From NCBI GenBank assembly GCA_036346275.1, contig CM070722.1, positions 19,615,336 to 19,679,335 on the forward strand: DNA of 64,000 nucleotides. Direction: 5' to 3'. Shown piece by piece: positions 34,326-45,825 of this stretch. Under the pieces are notes generated by a model. The model made no database searches. It saw only the letters and a program-made list of their open reading frames with translations, and was not told the DNA's origin. The DNA is from Otatea glauca. Lineage: Eukaryota > Streptophyta > Magnoliopsida > Poales > Poaceae. The position numbers were made by a program, and so were the translations under genes. Numbering within the stretch: position 1 is the first letter of the stretch; every line of letters begins with the position of its first letter.

Positions 34326-34429
34326 ATCGTATGAGAGAATTGCAAAATTTAAAACTAGAAGTAGTTTCGTATGATTCCTAACTGCTTTGGAAGTGAAGCC
34401 AACGTCAAGATCAAATTCGAGAAGGACAA

Positions 34430-35260
34430 AAGATGATGAGAAAGTCAAGCGAATCAAGGCTAAAAGGATGAAGGATTAGCAAAGGACTTTACCGTGGATG
34501 ACCAAGGTACCATGTGGTTCAAGGGACGATTTGTGTGCCAAATGCACGTAACTTAAGCAGTTGATTTTGGAAGAGGCTCATGATTCCAAGTATTCAATTC
34601 ATCCAGGAAGCGCTAAGATGTACTAGGACTTAAAGGAGATGTTTTGGTGGCCGAATATGAAGCGTGAAGTCGCCGAGCACGTTGCCTTGTGCGATGTATG
34701 CCAGAGAGTTAAGGCAATACACCGAGACCGAGAGGTTTGCTACAACCGCTAAAAGTCCTGAATGGAAGTGGGAAGAAATCGGTATGGATTTCATCACCGG
34801 TTTGCCAAGAACCCAAAGTGGGTATGATTCTATATGGGTCATTGTGGATCGATTGACCAAAGTTGCTCACTTTATTCCGGTTAAGACAACGTACTCAGGA
34901 GACCGGTTAGCAGAATTATACATGGCCAGAATTGTGTGTTTGCATGGTGTGCCTAGGAAAATAGTGTCGATGCAGGTACTCAATTCACCTCGAGGTTCGG
35001 GATAAATTGCATGAAGCTATGGGAACGCGATTGAACTTTAGTACAAAGATATCACCCACAGTAATCGATGGTCGACAGTAAAGAGTAAATCGATTTTGAA
35101 GATATGTTAAGAGCTTGCGCTTTAGCCTACACCACATCATGGGACAAATGCTTACCGTATGCAGAGTTCAGCTATAACAACAGTTACCAGGCTAGTTTGC
35201 AGATGTCGCCATTTGAGGCTTTATATGGTCGTGCCCGCTGTCGTACCCACTGAATTGGAA
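34430..35260 (+). pseudogene. Integrase (zinc-binding and core parts)
   Basis: Pieces of the zinc domain (HDSKYSIHPG-like and MYxDLKEMFWWPNMKREVAEH near 34575-34700, then CDVCQR) are followed by the core: WKWEEIGMDFITGLPRTQSG, DSIWVIVDRLTKVAHFIPVK, LYMARIVCLHGVPRKIVS. After about 34985 the core breaks up, with scattered pieces such as YAEFSYNNSYQASLQMSPFE near 35160-35215. Two core acidic residues can be seen (Asp of GMDF; Asp of the next strand is lost in the shift). Confidence 0.85.
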
Positions 35261-35319
35261 TGAGACAGAGAGCGTATAATATTTGGCCCTGATATTCTCA
35301 AGGAAGCTGAAGAGCAAGT

Positions 35320-35800
35320 TGCTATGATAAGAGAGAGGTTGAAAATCGCGCAGTCAAGGCAAAAGAGTAACGCTGATAATCGACGTCGTGATCTGAGTTT
35401 CGAGCCCGACGATTTCGTATATCTTAGAGTTACCCCTCTCAAAGGAGTTAAGAGGTTTCACGCTAAAGGAAAGCTTGCCCCAAGATACGCTGGACCGCTC
35501 AAAATTTTGAGCCGTCGAGGGAGGTTGCTTATCGCTTGAATTGCGCGCATTTGGCGGCGTGCATGATGTGTTCCATGTGTCACAACTCAAGAAGTGTCTT
35601 GGTGCCGCAGAGCGACGCCTATGGAAGAGATTGAGTTGCGTATGATTTGACCTACAAAGAACAACCAATGAAAATTTTGATGTCATGGACCGCAGAACTG
35701 TGAACAAGTCGATTCGTTTTGCAGAGTTCAATGGAGCAACCATTCGAGAATGAGGCAACTCGGGAGCGTGAAGAGGATCTCAAGTCGAATTCCCAAACCT
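35320..35800 (+). pseudogene. Integrase C-terminus and chromodomain-like tail
   Basis: The frame at 35324-35539 gives RQKSNADNRRRDLSFEPDDF, VYLRVTPLKGVKRFHAKGKL and APRYAGPLKIL, the C-terminal integrase module. Following pieces read HDVFHVSQLKKCLG near 35565 and then, across shifts, a segment with NKSIRF, VQWS and a terminal WEREEDL-like stretch near 35700-35790. This is the pattern of the chromodomain carried by Tekay chromoviruses, which is thought to steer integration to heterochromatin. Confidence 0.7.
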
Positions 35801-35838
35801 ATTCCTAGTCACCTTGAATCTCGGGGTCGAGATTCATT

Positions 35839-35850
35839 AAGGGGGGAAGG
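35839..35850 (+). promoter_or_regulatory. Polypurine tract
   Basis: AAGGGGGGAAGG ends two bases before the 3' LTR at 35853, the expected primer for plus-strand synthesis. Confidence 0.9.
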
Positions 35851-35852
35851 TT

Positions 35853-38800
35853 TGTAACATCCCAAAATTTGGCCAATAGTTTCACTTATGTGCATTTTAA
35901 TGATTTTCTTAAATTATTGGATTTTCTGGAATTTAATAGAATTTATTTTAATTAAGTATATTGAACCTTTGGTGAAAACTAATTATATATAGATAAAACT
36001 AATATGAAGTTTTGCCAAAAATATTTTATTTGGATTCAAATGTCTCGAATTATTTATGAGAATTTTCATGGATTTTTCCTGATATTTTAATTACCTTAAA
36101 TGAATTAATCTAATTTCGGGAATTATTTTAAATCAAAAAGCTTTTGAAAAATCGGTGAATGATGTTGGGCAAGCCCAAGATCTTGTGTGCGCGTGGCCTA
36201 GCGCGTGCGGCCCATTCAGCCCGTTTCCCCGCCACCCCGCGTTTGGCCGTTGGATTTCCATCGGACGATCTGCATCTCACCGAAACCCTAGCGCCTTCGG
36301 CTGTTGGATCAAGATCGGGCGGAGAGGATTCCTCGCGTTGTTTTTGGAAGGCCAAGATCGCGCCCGTCGGTTTTGGAAAGAACGGATCGGATCGTATCGC
36401 TTCGGATCTAATCGTGGCCGTTGATCGCAAATCGAACAGCTCTCGGTTGTCGTCTCCGATTCGGTCTACGAGTTCGCCGCCGCGCGCCGTCTCCGCCGCG
36501 GATTGCTTAGGGTTTCCTTCCCTGCACGCATGCTGAGGCTATAAAAGCCGCGGCCCGCACTCCGATGTTCCTTGTCCCCTTGCGCAGCCAGTAGCACTAG
36601 CCTCTTCGCCGGAGTCGCTGCCGTCTAGCCCTAAGAGCTCGCCGTAGTTCTTTGTAGCGTTGCCTCTCTTTTTCTCGCCGTTTCGCCACCGTCAAGCCTC
36701 CATCCCGCCGCTCGCCTCCAGCCGCACCGAAGCTGCCACTTCTTCTCGCCGGAGTCGCGCCGAAACGCAGTTCGGGTGGTCTTCTTCCTCCGCTCCGGTG
36801 CCAGTCCGCCGCCATGCTGCCATCTTCTTCTCGGAGCTTGGACAGCCGTTGGATCTTCCGGGGACGTCTCAGATCGTGCCGCGTCACTTCGTCTGCAGTG
36901 ATCAACTAGGGTAAGCTTGGACCGTTGGATCAGGTCTGTTCGGATGAGATCGCGTCGCGTGTGCGTTAGGGCAGTAGCCGTCGGATCGTCACCCGGATGC
37001 GCGCCGCGTGTCGAGCATCGATGCAGCGCCGCAGCGATGAGATGCGCGCCGCGTGTCGCGCGCGTGGACGCGAGGCGCCAGTGAGCGCGCCCACGGTGGA
37101 CCGAGGCGGTTCCGTGGACCGGGTCCATGCGCCGAGGTGACGTGTCAGCGTCTGATTGGCTCGGGCCATGGCTGACGTCAGCGTTGCGCAATAAAAATCT
37201 TTTTCAGTAGAAAAATAATTCTGGAAAATCGGAAATTCTATTTTCTGTATTTTAAGTATTTATTCAAAATTCAAAAGGCTATATCTTTTGCATTTTAACT
37301 TGGATTTGAGTGATTCAAATTTCTAAAAATTTGTAAAATCAAGATCTATTTAATGGTGAATTTTATTTTATTTTTGGAGTTTGGTTGCTCTCTGTTTTGT
37401 TGTTTATTTGCTATTTTAGCATCGTTTCGCGTAGACGTTGAACTGCTCGGTGATCCGGAGGAAGATTCATCGCTTCAAGACCCAAGCTCAAAGCAAAACC
37501 AGCACCTACTCCAAGGCAAGTTGTGCTTTGATCATGTTGCACCCAATTTCACCAAATTGCTATTTTTTCTTTTAAATTATGCTTGATATTTTATGTGTAT
37601 AAATGATTTCAATTACTCTGGGAATTAGATGATATGCCTAATTGAATTAAATCACACCTTGTCAATTTTATGCCATGATCTAATTGTCACCCAAGGATGT
37701 GTAATTGTAGTTGGTTAATATTAATAATCAACATGGGACTAGTTAGACCGTCGTAGATTGCTTAGCCATGCCACGTCATCACATGTGTCCGAATGTTGTT
37801 ACTTAATCTTGACTAATGGAATATGGAACAATGTTTAAGAATTTGTGTGTCATGTGTTGTCACACAGTGCTATCAAGTTGTCGTGGCGAGGAGGTCACAC
37901 AACTAGATTGAAATGTGGGGGGGCACGTGGTGCTTGGTAATCAACTGGGTGGTAATGATTTAGATTGGGGCAAGTGGCAAGGCAAGTGTGCCAAGGTGGG
38001 CCAGATTGGCGGGGGTATGTGGAAGTCTTGCCTTAATCACTTTAAGGACTTAACCTTGCAAGCCTTTGACTGAGTCTCTCTTGCAACCACATGTTTTGAA
38101 TGGGACAGACCTAGTGAATAATTTGTGAAGCCTAGATTTTGAATCTTGTCGTGGTGAGCAGTGAGTCCCGGTTTACGGCTTAACTCACATGGCGCAAGAG
38201 GGGGCCTGCTGTGGTGGTTTAACCCTTCTGTTGAAACCTTAGCTAACAAAGATCGGGTCTAGGTGTAGCATTGTAAAGGCTTTGTTATGATCACTCGCCT
38301 TGGTGGTGTTTGGTTGTATCGTGTGGGTAAAGTGCATAACCTCTGCAGAGTGTACAATCTATTCGAATAGCCGTGCTCACGGTATTGGGCAATGCTCGGG
38401 AATTACAGTTAAGGGTAAGACTTTTGTTAAACAAAAACTTGTTGGGATGGCAGGGTGCCATGGGAGGTGAAAATTGATTTAGGATTGGAAATTTGGTTTA
38501 CTTCATAAATGATGAATCTATTAATTACAGTTATTGTTTTACTGCTTTTCAATCTATTTACTGTATTCTTGTTAAATGCCGCTCTACTGCAAAATAGCCA
38601 TATTAGCCATTCCTTTGGATTAAGCCAATCATATAGAATATTAGACTTGCATTGCTGTGCACAACTTGTTGAGTGCTTTATGTACTCACCTCAACAACAA
38701 CAACTTCAGAAGAGGAAGAATCTACGCCCTTCGTGGAGGAGGATTATATGGATGCGAATGCTTAGGGTTCGAGCCTCATTAGTTACCTGCGGTGAACTGG

Positions 38801-39028
38801 GGAGCTGCTACGCTTTTTTTTTCGTTGCTGCTTATTTGCTATTTCTTTTATAAGCCCTGTGTGGCAATAATCATGTAAGATAACAGTTACTATTAATTAT
38901 TAAAGTTATGCTATATTCCGCTGTGTATGACTATGATAGCATCTATGTTGAGCCTGTGTGCACTAGCGTGATCCTGGACTAGTGCGGTATACACAGAGGG
39001 TCCGGATTTGCAAATTCGAGTCTCGACA
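35853..39028 (+). repeat. 3' LTR of the Tekay-type element
   Basis: 3176 bp, TGTAACATCCC to GAGTCTCGACA, followed by the CCCTG duplication. The TATA box CTATAAAAG is at 36539-36547. Length differs by 29 bp from the 5' LTR because of scattered indels. Confidence 0.93.
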
Positions 39029-39730
39029 CCCTGACATACATTGGAGAGATGCCATTGAGTCAAAAAAAATAAAAAGTGTTAGGTAAGAGTAGTGCACTTA
39101 CTTTTCCAAAGTAGGCTTCATCGCGTTGGCCATCGGTCTCTTCTCAAGCGAGTTAAAAGTGTAGACTTTGTTTTCAATCGGAGCAAGCACAAGTAGAACC
39201 CAATGGTTGCTTATTAAATGGTATGCAGTGCAAGGAAATAAGTTCACATACGGTTTAAGTGCGTACAAGTAATTGAAGGGTAAAGTAATACTTACTCCTG
39301 GTGGTACGGGAATAGAACGAAGTCCTTCTTCGACTCATCATACAATACCCCCTTGATGTAGCCGGCAATGAACTCCGGTTGAAGCCTATCCATAGTCGCA
39401 GACACAAGCTCGAGGTTGACGAACCCAACTAGTTGTGACTTGTCACGTCTCGCTGCCTCATTGCCCTACAACTCGTGTTGAATGTTAAAAAATAAAATGT
39501 GAAATTCTATAAAATTCATAATCTCATGTTGTATGGTGTGATACTCACAGCGTCCAGGATTGTGTAGTTGAAATATCGATGGCTATCAGTTAGTACAAAT
39601 GGAACAGATCCTCAAAACTGACTGGGAATGTCCCATGGTCGTCGCGGTGGAAATACCCCCTTTTGTACCTCACATTGAAATCGACACAAAGCTGGACCTT
39701 ATTCACTCTGTCAATGTACCATCCATGGAG
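39029..39730 (-). pseudogene. Upstream half of the CACTA Ulp1-like gene
   Basis: On the minus strand, first FNVRYKRGYFHRDDHGTFPV and SFEDLFHLY near 39700-39580, then EAARRDKSQLVGFVNLELVS, MDRLQPEFIAGYIKGVLYDE and DFVLFPYHQE near 39480-39300, then HWVLLVLAPIENKVYTF and SLEKRP near 39210-39130. The order matches Ulp1-like proteases of CACTA elements, including the His of HW. The gene is continued, after the 12-kb gypsy insertion, at 26540-27001. Confidence 0.75.
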
Positions 39731-40200
39731 CATGCGAGTCCACTTGCCTAGAGCATTTAAGATTCAGGAGCAACTGTCATTTTGTAACTTTTCGTTGACA
39801 AATAATTTTCATTTGTGTATCTGTTCTTGCATATGGCATTAATGCTACGCTTGTTGAGCTAACTTGGTAACTTTTCCAGATTTGTGTTTTTACAATCATA
39901 TGTTTCACTGGACTTTACTTTTTATGATGCTCCACTATTTTCTTTTGTCATGTATTTCTATCAAATTAAAATGGTGACAAACCATTGGTCTTAGCTTCTG
40001 AGCATACATAAGAAAAATCAAATCTTGCATTTGGGGTGCTTGCACATCATCTTATACAATATAATATATTCTCTTAATGCATCCTGCAGAACTAGCAAGT
40101 ATGTAAAATATAACATTTAAGTATTAGTTATAGTCTGACTATGCTCTTTTTGCCTTTTGTGCAACATGCTCATCTGTTCTTTGTTTTACATACCACTGTT
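39731..40200. other. Unassigned DNA within the CACTA element
   Basis: AT-rich, no coding similarity; probably intron or leader of the Ulp1-like gene. Confidence 0.35.
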
Positions 40201-40202
40201 GG

Positions 40203-40395
40203 TCAGGGGAGGAGGCGCTAGTGGGAGGTCGCCGAGGCCGAGGGAGGAGGCGCTGGTGGGAGGAGACGCCGGTGGGGGATGGAGCCGCCGGTGGGGGGAG
40301 GAGGTCGTCAAGGCCGGGGGAGGAAGCGCTGGTGGGAGGAGGTGCCGGTGGGGGGAGGAGGCGCTGGTGGGGGGAGGAGGTGCCGGGAGAGGATC
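40203..40395. repeat. G-rich minisatellite
   Basis: Nine or so imperfect copies of a unit near GGGAGGAGGCGCTGGTGG fill the stretch. Runs of four to six G at short intervals make the plus strand capable of G-quadruplex formation. Translated frames on both strands are low-complexity (Pro/Ser-rich or Gly-rich) and not counted as genes. Confidence 0.85.
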
Positions 40396-40499
40396 TAGGG
40401 TTGGAGAGGGGTGCGAGCGGGGAAGCAATGAAGAGGGGTGCGGGCCGATGACACCGACCGGCGAGCTCTGCATTAAATTTGTTCGAGAGGGCAATGCAG

Positions 40500-40860
40500 T
40501 CTGTTCCAAATAAAAACCGATAGTAACAAAAGCAAATCACAATCTGTTTTTTGTAAAATGGACACAGATGATCACGTTTTTCCAATTGGTTTTTCCAGTG
40601 GAACCGATACAGATAAATCGGTTTTAACAGTGGAACCGATACAGATGATCATGGTTTTTCCAATCGGTTTTATGTGAAACTGACACAGATGATAATGTTT
40701 TTTCCAATTGGTTTTTTGTAAAACCGACACAGGTGATCATGGCTTTTCTAATCGGTTTTTCCAATGAAACCAATAAAGTGCATAGCTTTTTCCAGTGGAA
40801 CAGATACAGATGAATGTTTTTCTAATCGGTTTTTTGTAGACCCGACATAGATGAACAACA
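40500..40860. repeat. Array of CACTA-like subterminal repeats of a different type
   Basis: About seven copies of a roughly 45-55-bp unit built from CCAATCGGTTTTT, then an AAAACCGACACAGATGATCATG-like stretch, alternate in orientation. They differ from the ATCACAATCGGTTCT words at the element ends, so they may belong to another CACTA element nested here. No CACTA terminus is visible. Confidence 0.7.
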
Positions 40861-41439
40861 CATTCCAACACATGACAAATCACCTCAAAACCATGAAGTC
40901 TGAATTTTTAGAATTATTTGATTAAATAGAGAAAAGTCCATAACTTTTGCAAATGTAGTTGGAATTGTTTGAAATTTTGCTGAAAGATATTTGGGGATAC
41001 TAAAACTCTTTTTCAAAAAGAATATTTGCTTGTCAAATAATTTCAGATTAACACGAGAGTACTACAAGGATAATTAAATGGATATATGCTTGTCAAATAA
41101 TGGGTGTGAAATCTGATAGGATACACACAATGATAGTGCAACCTAAACTTTCTTTGCGACATATCGAAATTACCTAGTGCAAAATTGAAGGGGTTCAAAG
41201 GAATGCTCACATTTTGAGGAAAACCACAACTGAGGGAAAAAAGAGAGGAAATCTCCCCAAGCTAGGGCTTCAAATTTACCCTCTTAACACTCAACCTTGA
41301 GGATTTCAAAATTCCTCACCCAAGTATTGCTTCCAACCAAAATATGTGCTATTTTTTCGGGTGACGGTTGTTTTCTTAGCCTCTGGAACGACAACAGAGG
41401 ATAGTTCAACCCGAGGGTATAAATAACCTAGCGAGGCAC
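40861..41439. other. Leader/promoter-side DNA of the CACTA element
   Basis: No protein recognised. A minus-strand TATTTATAC word near 41420-41430 is placed where CACTA promoters usually lie, just inside the subterminal array. Confidence 0.4.
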
Positions 41440-41679
41440 ATCGCAATCGGTTCTTTGGTTAGAAGCGATTGTGATGTAGCACTAGGCGCATCACAATCGG
41501 TTCTAATTAGAACCGATTGTGATGCGCCTAGTGCTACATCACAATCGCTTCTAACCTAAGAACCGATTGTGATTATTATTAACACCCTCTCCTAAGTCAT
41601 CTATCACAATCGATTTTTCCAAAAAAACTTAAGAACTGACCCAGATGAAGCGATAGTGATATACCATTCTGTAGTAGTG
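41440..41679. repeat. Right terminus and subterminal repeats of the CACTA element
   Basis: ATCACAATCGGTTCT and AGAACCGATTGTGAT words alternate, with a long inverted pair across 41483-41545. The terminus ATTCTGTAGTAGTG ends at 41679. Confidence 0.88.
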
Positions 41680-41783
41680 TCTTTTCTATTTCACTTGTTG
41701 GAACTGCTATTTGTGTATGATTTTGATGTATGAACAATGTATGGTGATTTGTTGAATAATGAAATGGTGCTTACCTTTATTAT

Positions 41784-42441
41784 TGTTGGCGTCAAAAACT
41801 TGATGTAGGGTTTCTGACAACAAGACACCGCATTTAACACCGTTCAGAGCGTGCGGTCGATTTGACTCAGAATTGACAAGGTAAAAAACAATAAAATTTA
41901 CTCAAGCCGATCGTCAAGATCAATCGGCTTAAACTCAATCAGCTTGAAGCCGATCAAGATCAAAGTAACTAGATAAGTTTAATTAGCCGATTAAGGCTAA
42001 TCAAACGATAAAGGCAGATTGATTCTGAAGAAGGCGATGCACAACAAAATCAGAACAAATCGAACCTGGGGTGTAATTGACGAAGATCAACAATCGGCGA
42101 TGCGCTGCTTTATTGATCAAAAATCGATTACAAAGACTAAATTACAAGAACTACTCCTAATTGACAGGAAAAGTAGATGAAAAGTAAAAGCTGGTTGATT
42201 GTATTATGTTGATGATAATTTCGTAGCTCGCTTTGGTCCTTCTTTTATACCCTTGGCCGATAGTGTTCTGTTACAACACGCTTCAAGTCCGTATCCATAT
42301 CGGCCTTATCTTTGAACGGTTGTTTCCCTAAAAAATCTCGCAGTCACCAAATATCTCGGATTCTTTCCAATCCTCTGTTAATTTTCGTATCTTTGAGTTT
42401 ATTGCCTGATTCGATAAACTTGCCTAATTTTGGTTCAAACA
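41784..42441 (-). repeat. 3' LTR of the Tat-type element
   Basis: About 658 bp from TGTTGGCGTC to TTCAAACA. The left edge is fixed by the match with 63728; the right edge is inferred from the adjacent polypurine tract. GCCGAT and ATCGGC words are frequent. The 5-bp left flank is ATTAT; the matching flank is outside the window. Confidence 0.8.
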
Positions 42442-42459
42442 TATGCCCCCCATTTTTGA
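42442..42459 (-). promoter_or_regulatory. Polypurine tract of the Tat-type element
   Basis: The minus strand reads AAAAATGGGGGGCATA directly against the LTR edge. Confidence 0.65.
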
Positions 42460-42638
42460 GAGATGACTGTCATCTGTCAAAAATCACAATTATCGGCTTG
42501 TTCAATCGGCTAACGTTTGATCTTCACCCATTAATTGCCGCTTTATTTGCGCCGTAATTTTCTCGACATCTTTGGTAGTGCGTTTTAAGCGCCGCGTCCT
42601 TTGAGATTCATTCCCGCTGCTTCAAATTTTTACCATGC

Positions 42639-42646
42639 TATAAAAC
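42639..42646 (+). promoter_or_regulatory. TATA box for the antisense PMD-like gene
   Basis: TATAAAAC, followed by a C-rich leader, lies about 140 bp upstream of the ATG at 42778 on the plus strand. Its position suggests the PMD-like gene is transcribed from its own promoter, opposite to the retrotransposon. Confidence 0.55.
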
Positions 42647-42777
42647 GGGCCCCCACCTCGGTCATTCCTCACGCGCAAGCTCTCGACCCCAAATAATCGG
42701 CTTTGCTTACCCTTTGCTCAGTTTCCATCAATCGCTTGCACCTCTCTTCTCCAATCGGCTTGCTAAGATCGGCTGAA

Positions 42778-45690
42778 ATGGACGCGAGTCGTACTCATTC
42801 GATCCCTAACAAGAAAGATCGCACTTCCTTGGTCCGATAGGGAACCTAGATGCCAAGACGGTTATTAGTCGATATTCCCGCCTTCCTCTATCGCCATCTT
42901 GATTCAACATAGAGAGCTGGGAAGAAAGCTTGTGGCATGGCCGGCAGCTTAAGGGTGGAGATCTTGGTATATTCGCGTGGCTGCTCAAAAAGAGAGGAAT
43001 GGGAAAAGATGGGTATAGCTGAGTGTATCCTCTCTCACTAGCCGATCCGAAGCCAATGAGCCCTTAGTGGCCACTACCGTTATTTACGGTCGGAGACCTT
43101 CAATGCCTTTTGTTCCATATCGTCCCATCGCCCAACCTCATGGACATAGCCCAATTGTGTTGCCTTAGGCCAGATGGTGAGCAGATATCGGCTTTTAGTG
43201 GCAAACCGAAATACAAGCTTATTCAATCCAAAGGAGAAGGCTGGCGCAAGTACATTGATAACAATAATAAAGTGAACGGGCCGATATCAGATGAAGAACA
43301 TGTTGCTTTCCTGAACTTATGGTTAGACCGATTTTTGTTTTGTGGTGCTTCTTTAGGACCAACACAAGTGTATCAGTTGATGGCAGAGCGGTTGGTAGAG
43401 GGCCGTCGGCTAGCATTGGGAAAGATGTTCCTTGGAGCAGTTTGTCAAATGATGCATGTAATTAGGAGTCGGCTTTTTACTGGTTTTGCCAAATTTTGCG
43501 TCGGCAACGTAGGAGGTCCTCTCTGGTTCATACAGATGTGGTTGTACTGTTTATTTAGCCGATCCTTCGAATTGGATCCATCTGACGACTCGACATTCCC
43601 TCGTGAAGATACACCAGAAAATGTAGCACCAGAATTCAGAGCCAGCCGATCTTATGGCGAAAGATACATAATGTGCTCTGGTAGCAAGAAGATATCTCGA
43701 TCGGCTGAAAAATATTTATCTTTCTTCCTGAACTTGGATAGTAATGATTTTAGCCAACAAGACTTCTTCAGTTATACCAATGCAGCCGATTTTGAATGGC
43801 CATCATTTCTTCATCTGGATTCTGACAGTTCAGAGATGCCTGAATCGACTCTAGATTTCTTCAAAGTTTTTATTTCTCCCAGCATCTTACATGTCGGCTT
43901 TAATACAAGAAATCGTACCTTTCAGCCTTCCTATGAATTTTATCATCCTTCCATTTTTGCCAGACAACTGGGTTTCGGCCAAGTGATCCCCAGTCTCCCA
44001 CTTCTCGACTTGGTTCAGCCTAGGACTAGAGTGAGATCTTTAGCTGCAGCCAATATGGTCTTGGAGATAGCCGATGACTTGCAGATCAAATCTTTGCCAC
44101 ATTTTGTCTTGAATAATCGTCGATCCAGCCGATTCTCTGTATGGTGGTCTTCAATTGCAAATGCACTTCTCTTAGATCGTACCCCATCGGCCATTATTAA
44201 TGCCCTTTTCCCAGACGTTCCTGAGCCGATGGTATCTTCTGATAACAGTTCAAGTGACGAATCGAGCTCCAGATATGATAATACGAGTCTTGTAGATATT
44301 ACTGGCGAGGTATTAGTCGATTTTAACTTTTCTTTATCGTAGCCTATATGAATGTCTGATTGGCTTTATCCTCTTTCTTTGCGGACTAAAGTCTCTTTGG
44401 TAAGAAGCCGATCGACGTCCCTTCGGCTAGTAAAGAAAAACGACCATACAAGGCAACTGCACTTACTGGCTATACTTCTGGTTCCTTGGGCATTCAAAGC
44501 CCATCATTGTCCGATTTGGAAAGACAACAACAACCAAGTAAGTTACGTTTAACCATCTCTTGTTTCTTTTTAGTTTCTTCATAAACTAACTTTCTAGCCG
44601 ATGGACCTTAAGAGAAGAAGAAGCCGAAGTCCACTAAAGTTGTTGCCAAGAAAAAACACTACAAGCCACAGGAACAAAGTGGCGAAAGTTCACCGCACGG
44701 ATCGGCTACTGCTTAGGTATTTGTCTATCTCAAAATTTAAGGATCTCGATTTAGTCCATCGGTTTTCATTATATTCTATCTTCTTCCAGCCTACCGCATC
44801 GGCACAAGTGGCCAACATCCTGGCAAGCTTGCCAGATATATCGGCCAAAGAGCCGTTGCCTCCTCAGCCGATGCCAGCGCCAACAACCACTGCTGCTCCA
44901 GAGACATCTGATCCATCCAACATCCTTGGCTTCAACTTATCTGATTTGGATGATCCAGAGATTTTTGCAGCCGATGACTATATCTCTGCAATCCAAAATA
45001 TCATCGCGGTTTCCAAAGACGCGTCGGCTGCTGTCTCATCGGCTCCCGGAATGCAAGATCGCCTCAATGACTCTTTGATTTGGTGTCAAGGCCTCAATCG
45101 AGATTCGAATAATAATCACCGATTCGAGATGCTATGGTCGAAGTTGAAACCGATTTGCCACCATTGGCCATGGTCATACCGTCAAGTGTGTCACCTAGAT
45201 GAGAAGAAGGCTTCATGGAAGCACCAGAGAGGAAAGAAAGAGAATGGCCCAAGAGGCCGATCGGAAAATCCTTGACAAAATGGTTGCAGAGACAAAGGCA
45301 AAGAAGAAAAATTTGATGCAACCATAGAATCTCGAAGGCTAACAAATCTTCTCTTCAAAAGTTAGAAACCACTAAAAATTTCTTGAGGGTGAGTTGGCGA
45401 GGATGATAAAGCTCATTCTGTCAAGGCCAAGATTCCTTTGAAAAACATCATCGGCCGCTAAGGAGCAAAAGATAGAAATAGCATCAGCCGTGGCAGCCTT
45501 CAAGGAGCAATCGGCTAAACTTGTACCTATCCCATGCAATGCAGCAGAAGATGACAAAATCTTGGATGAGGTACAAGAAACAATTGCCAAGCGGTTTGGA
45601 GCATTTATCGGCTTTAGAGCACGACTCGTGTTCGGGATGTAAAACTTGATTGGTCGTTCCAAAACTTCTAAATACTCTGAATGTCTCATG
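42778..45690 (+). pseudogene. Antisense extra gene with plant mobile domain (PMD-like)
   Basis: The start (MDASRTHSIPNKKDRTSLVR at 42778) is followed by a decayed stretch to 43100. Then 410 open codons run at 43110-44342: PKYKLIQSKGEGWRKY, EEHVAFLNLWLDRFLFCG, YQLMAERLVEGRRLALGKMF, GGPLWFIQMWLYCLF, as in the PMD family. Downstream frames give an acidic/Ser-rich linker, a Pro/Ala stretch (44800-44920) and a Lys/Glu-rich coiled coil near 45240-45310. A short intron is plausible at about 44539-44597 (GTAAGT to TTTCTAG). Such extra genes in either orientation are described for Tat elements; their role is not known. PMD proteins of hosts act in transposon silencing, so capture is a possible origin. 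Confidence 0.72.
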
Positions 45691-45825
45691 AATGCTTGTA
45701 ATTTTGCTATGTTTACAATCGGTTGTTTAACCGATTCATATTTTTCTTATATCTAGAGTTTGCTACTCTTTCAGCCGATTAACAGCATCGTGTTAATTTT
45801 GGCTCTGAACGAGATTTTTAGTCGG

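Larger units (their letters stand above)
27007..39028 (+). mobile_element. Complete Ty3/gypsy retrotransposon, Tekay (Del) chromovirus type
   Basis: Structure in order: 5' LTR, primer site, extra ORF, gag, protease, reverse transcriptase, RNase H, integrase, chromodomain-like tail, polypurine tract, 3' LTR. LTRs begin TGTAACATCCC and end in CCGACA or TCGACA. The element lies in the Ulp1-like gene of a CACTA transposon with a CCCTG duplication. LTRs of over 3 kb and the gag and pol motifs fit the Tekay lineage. Both LTRs are similar throughout but have many small differences, and all genes carry stops or frameshifts, so the insertion is old. Confidence 0.92.
25994..41679 (-). mobile_element. 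CACTA transposon interrupted by a complete gypsy element
   Basis: The right terminus ends ATTCTGTAGTAGTG at 41679. Its reverse complement, beginning CACTACTACAG, aligns without gaps to the decayed left terminus CAATACAATAGG at 25994, 22 of 33 bases agreeing by my count. Both ends carry subterminal arrays and both are flanked by TCT. Without the 12.0-kb insertion at 27007-39028 it is about 3.7 kb. It carries only a degenerate Ulp1-like gene on the minus strand and no TNP2 transposase, so it was non-autonomous. Confidence 0.82.

Noticed and set aside
40139..40585. 148-codon proline/serine-rich frame (minus) and Gly-rich frames (plus)
   Set aside because: They are translations of the G-rich minisatellite; frames stay open on both strands because of the repeat unit.
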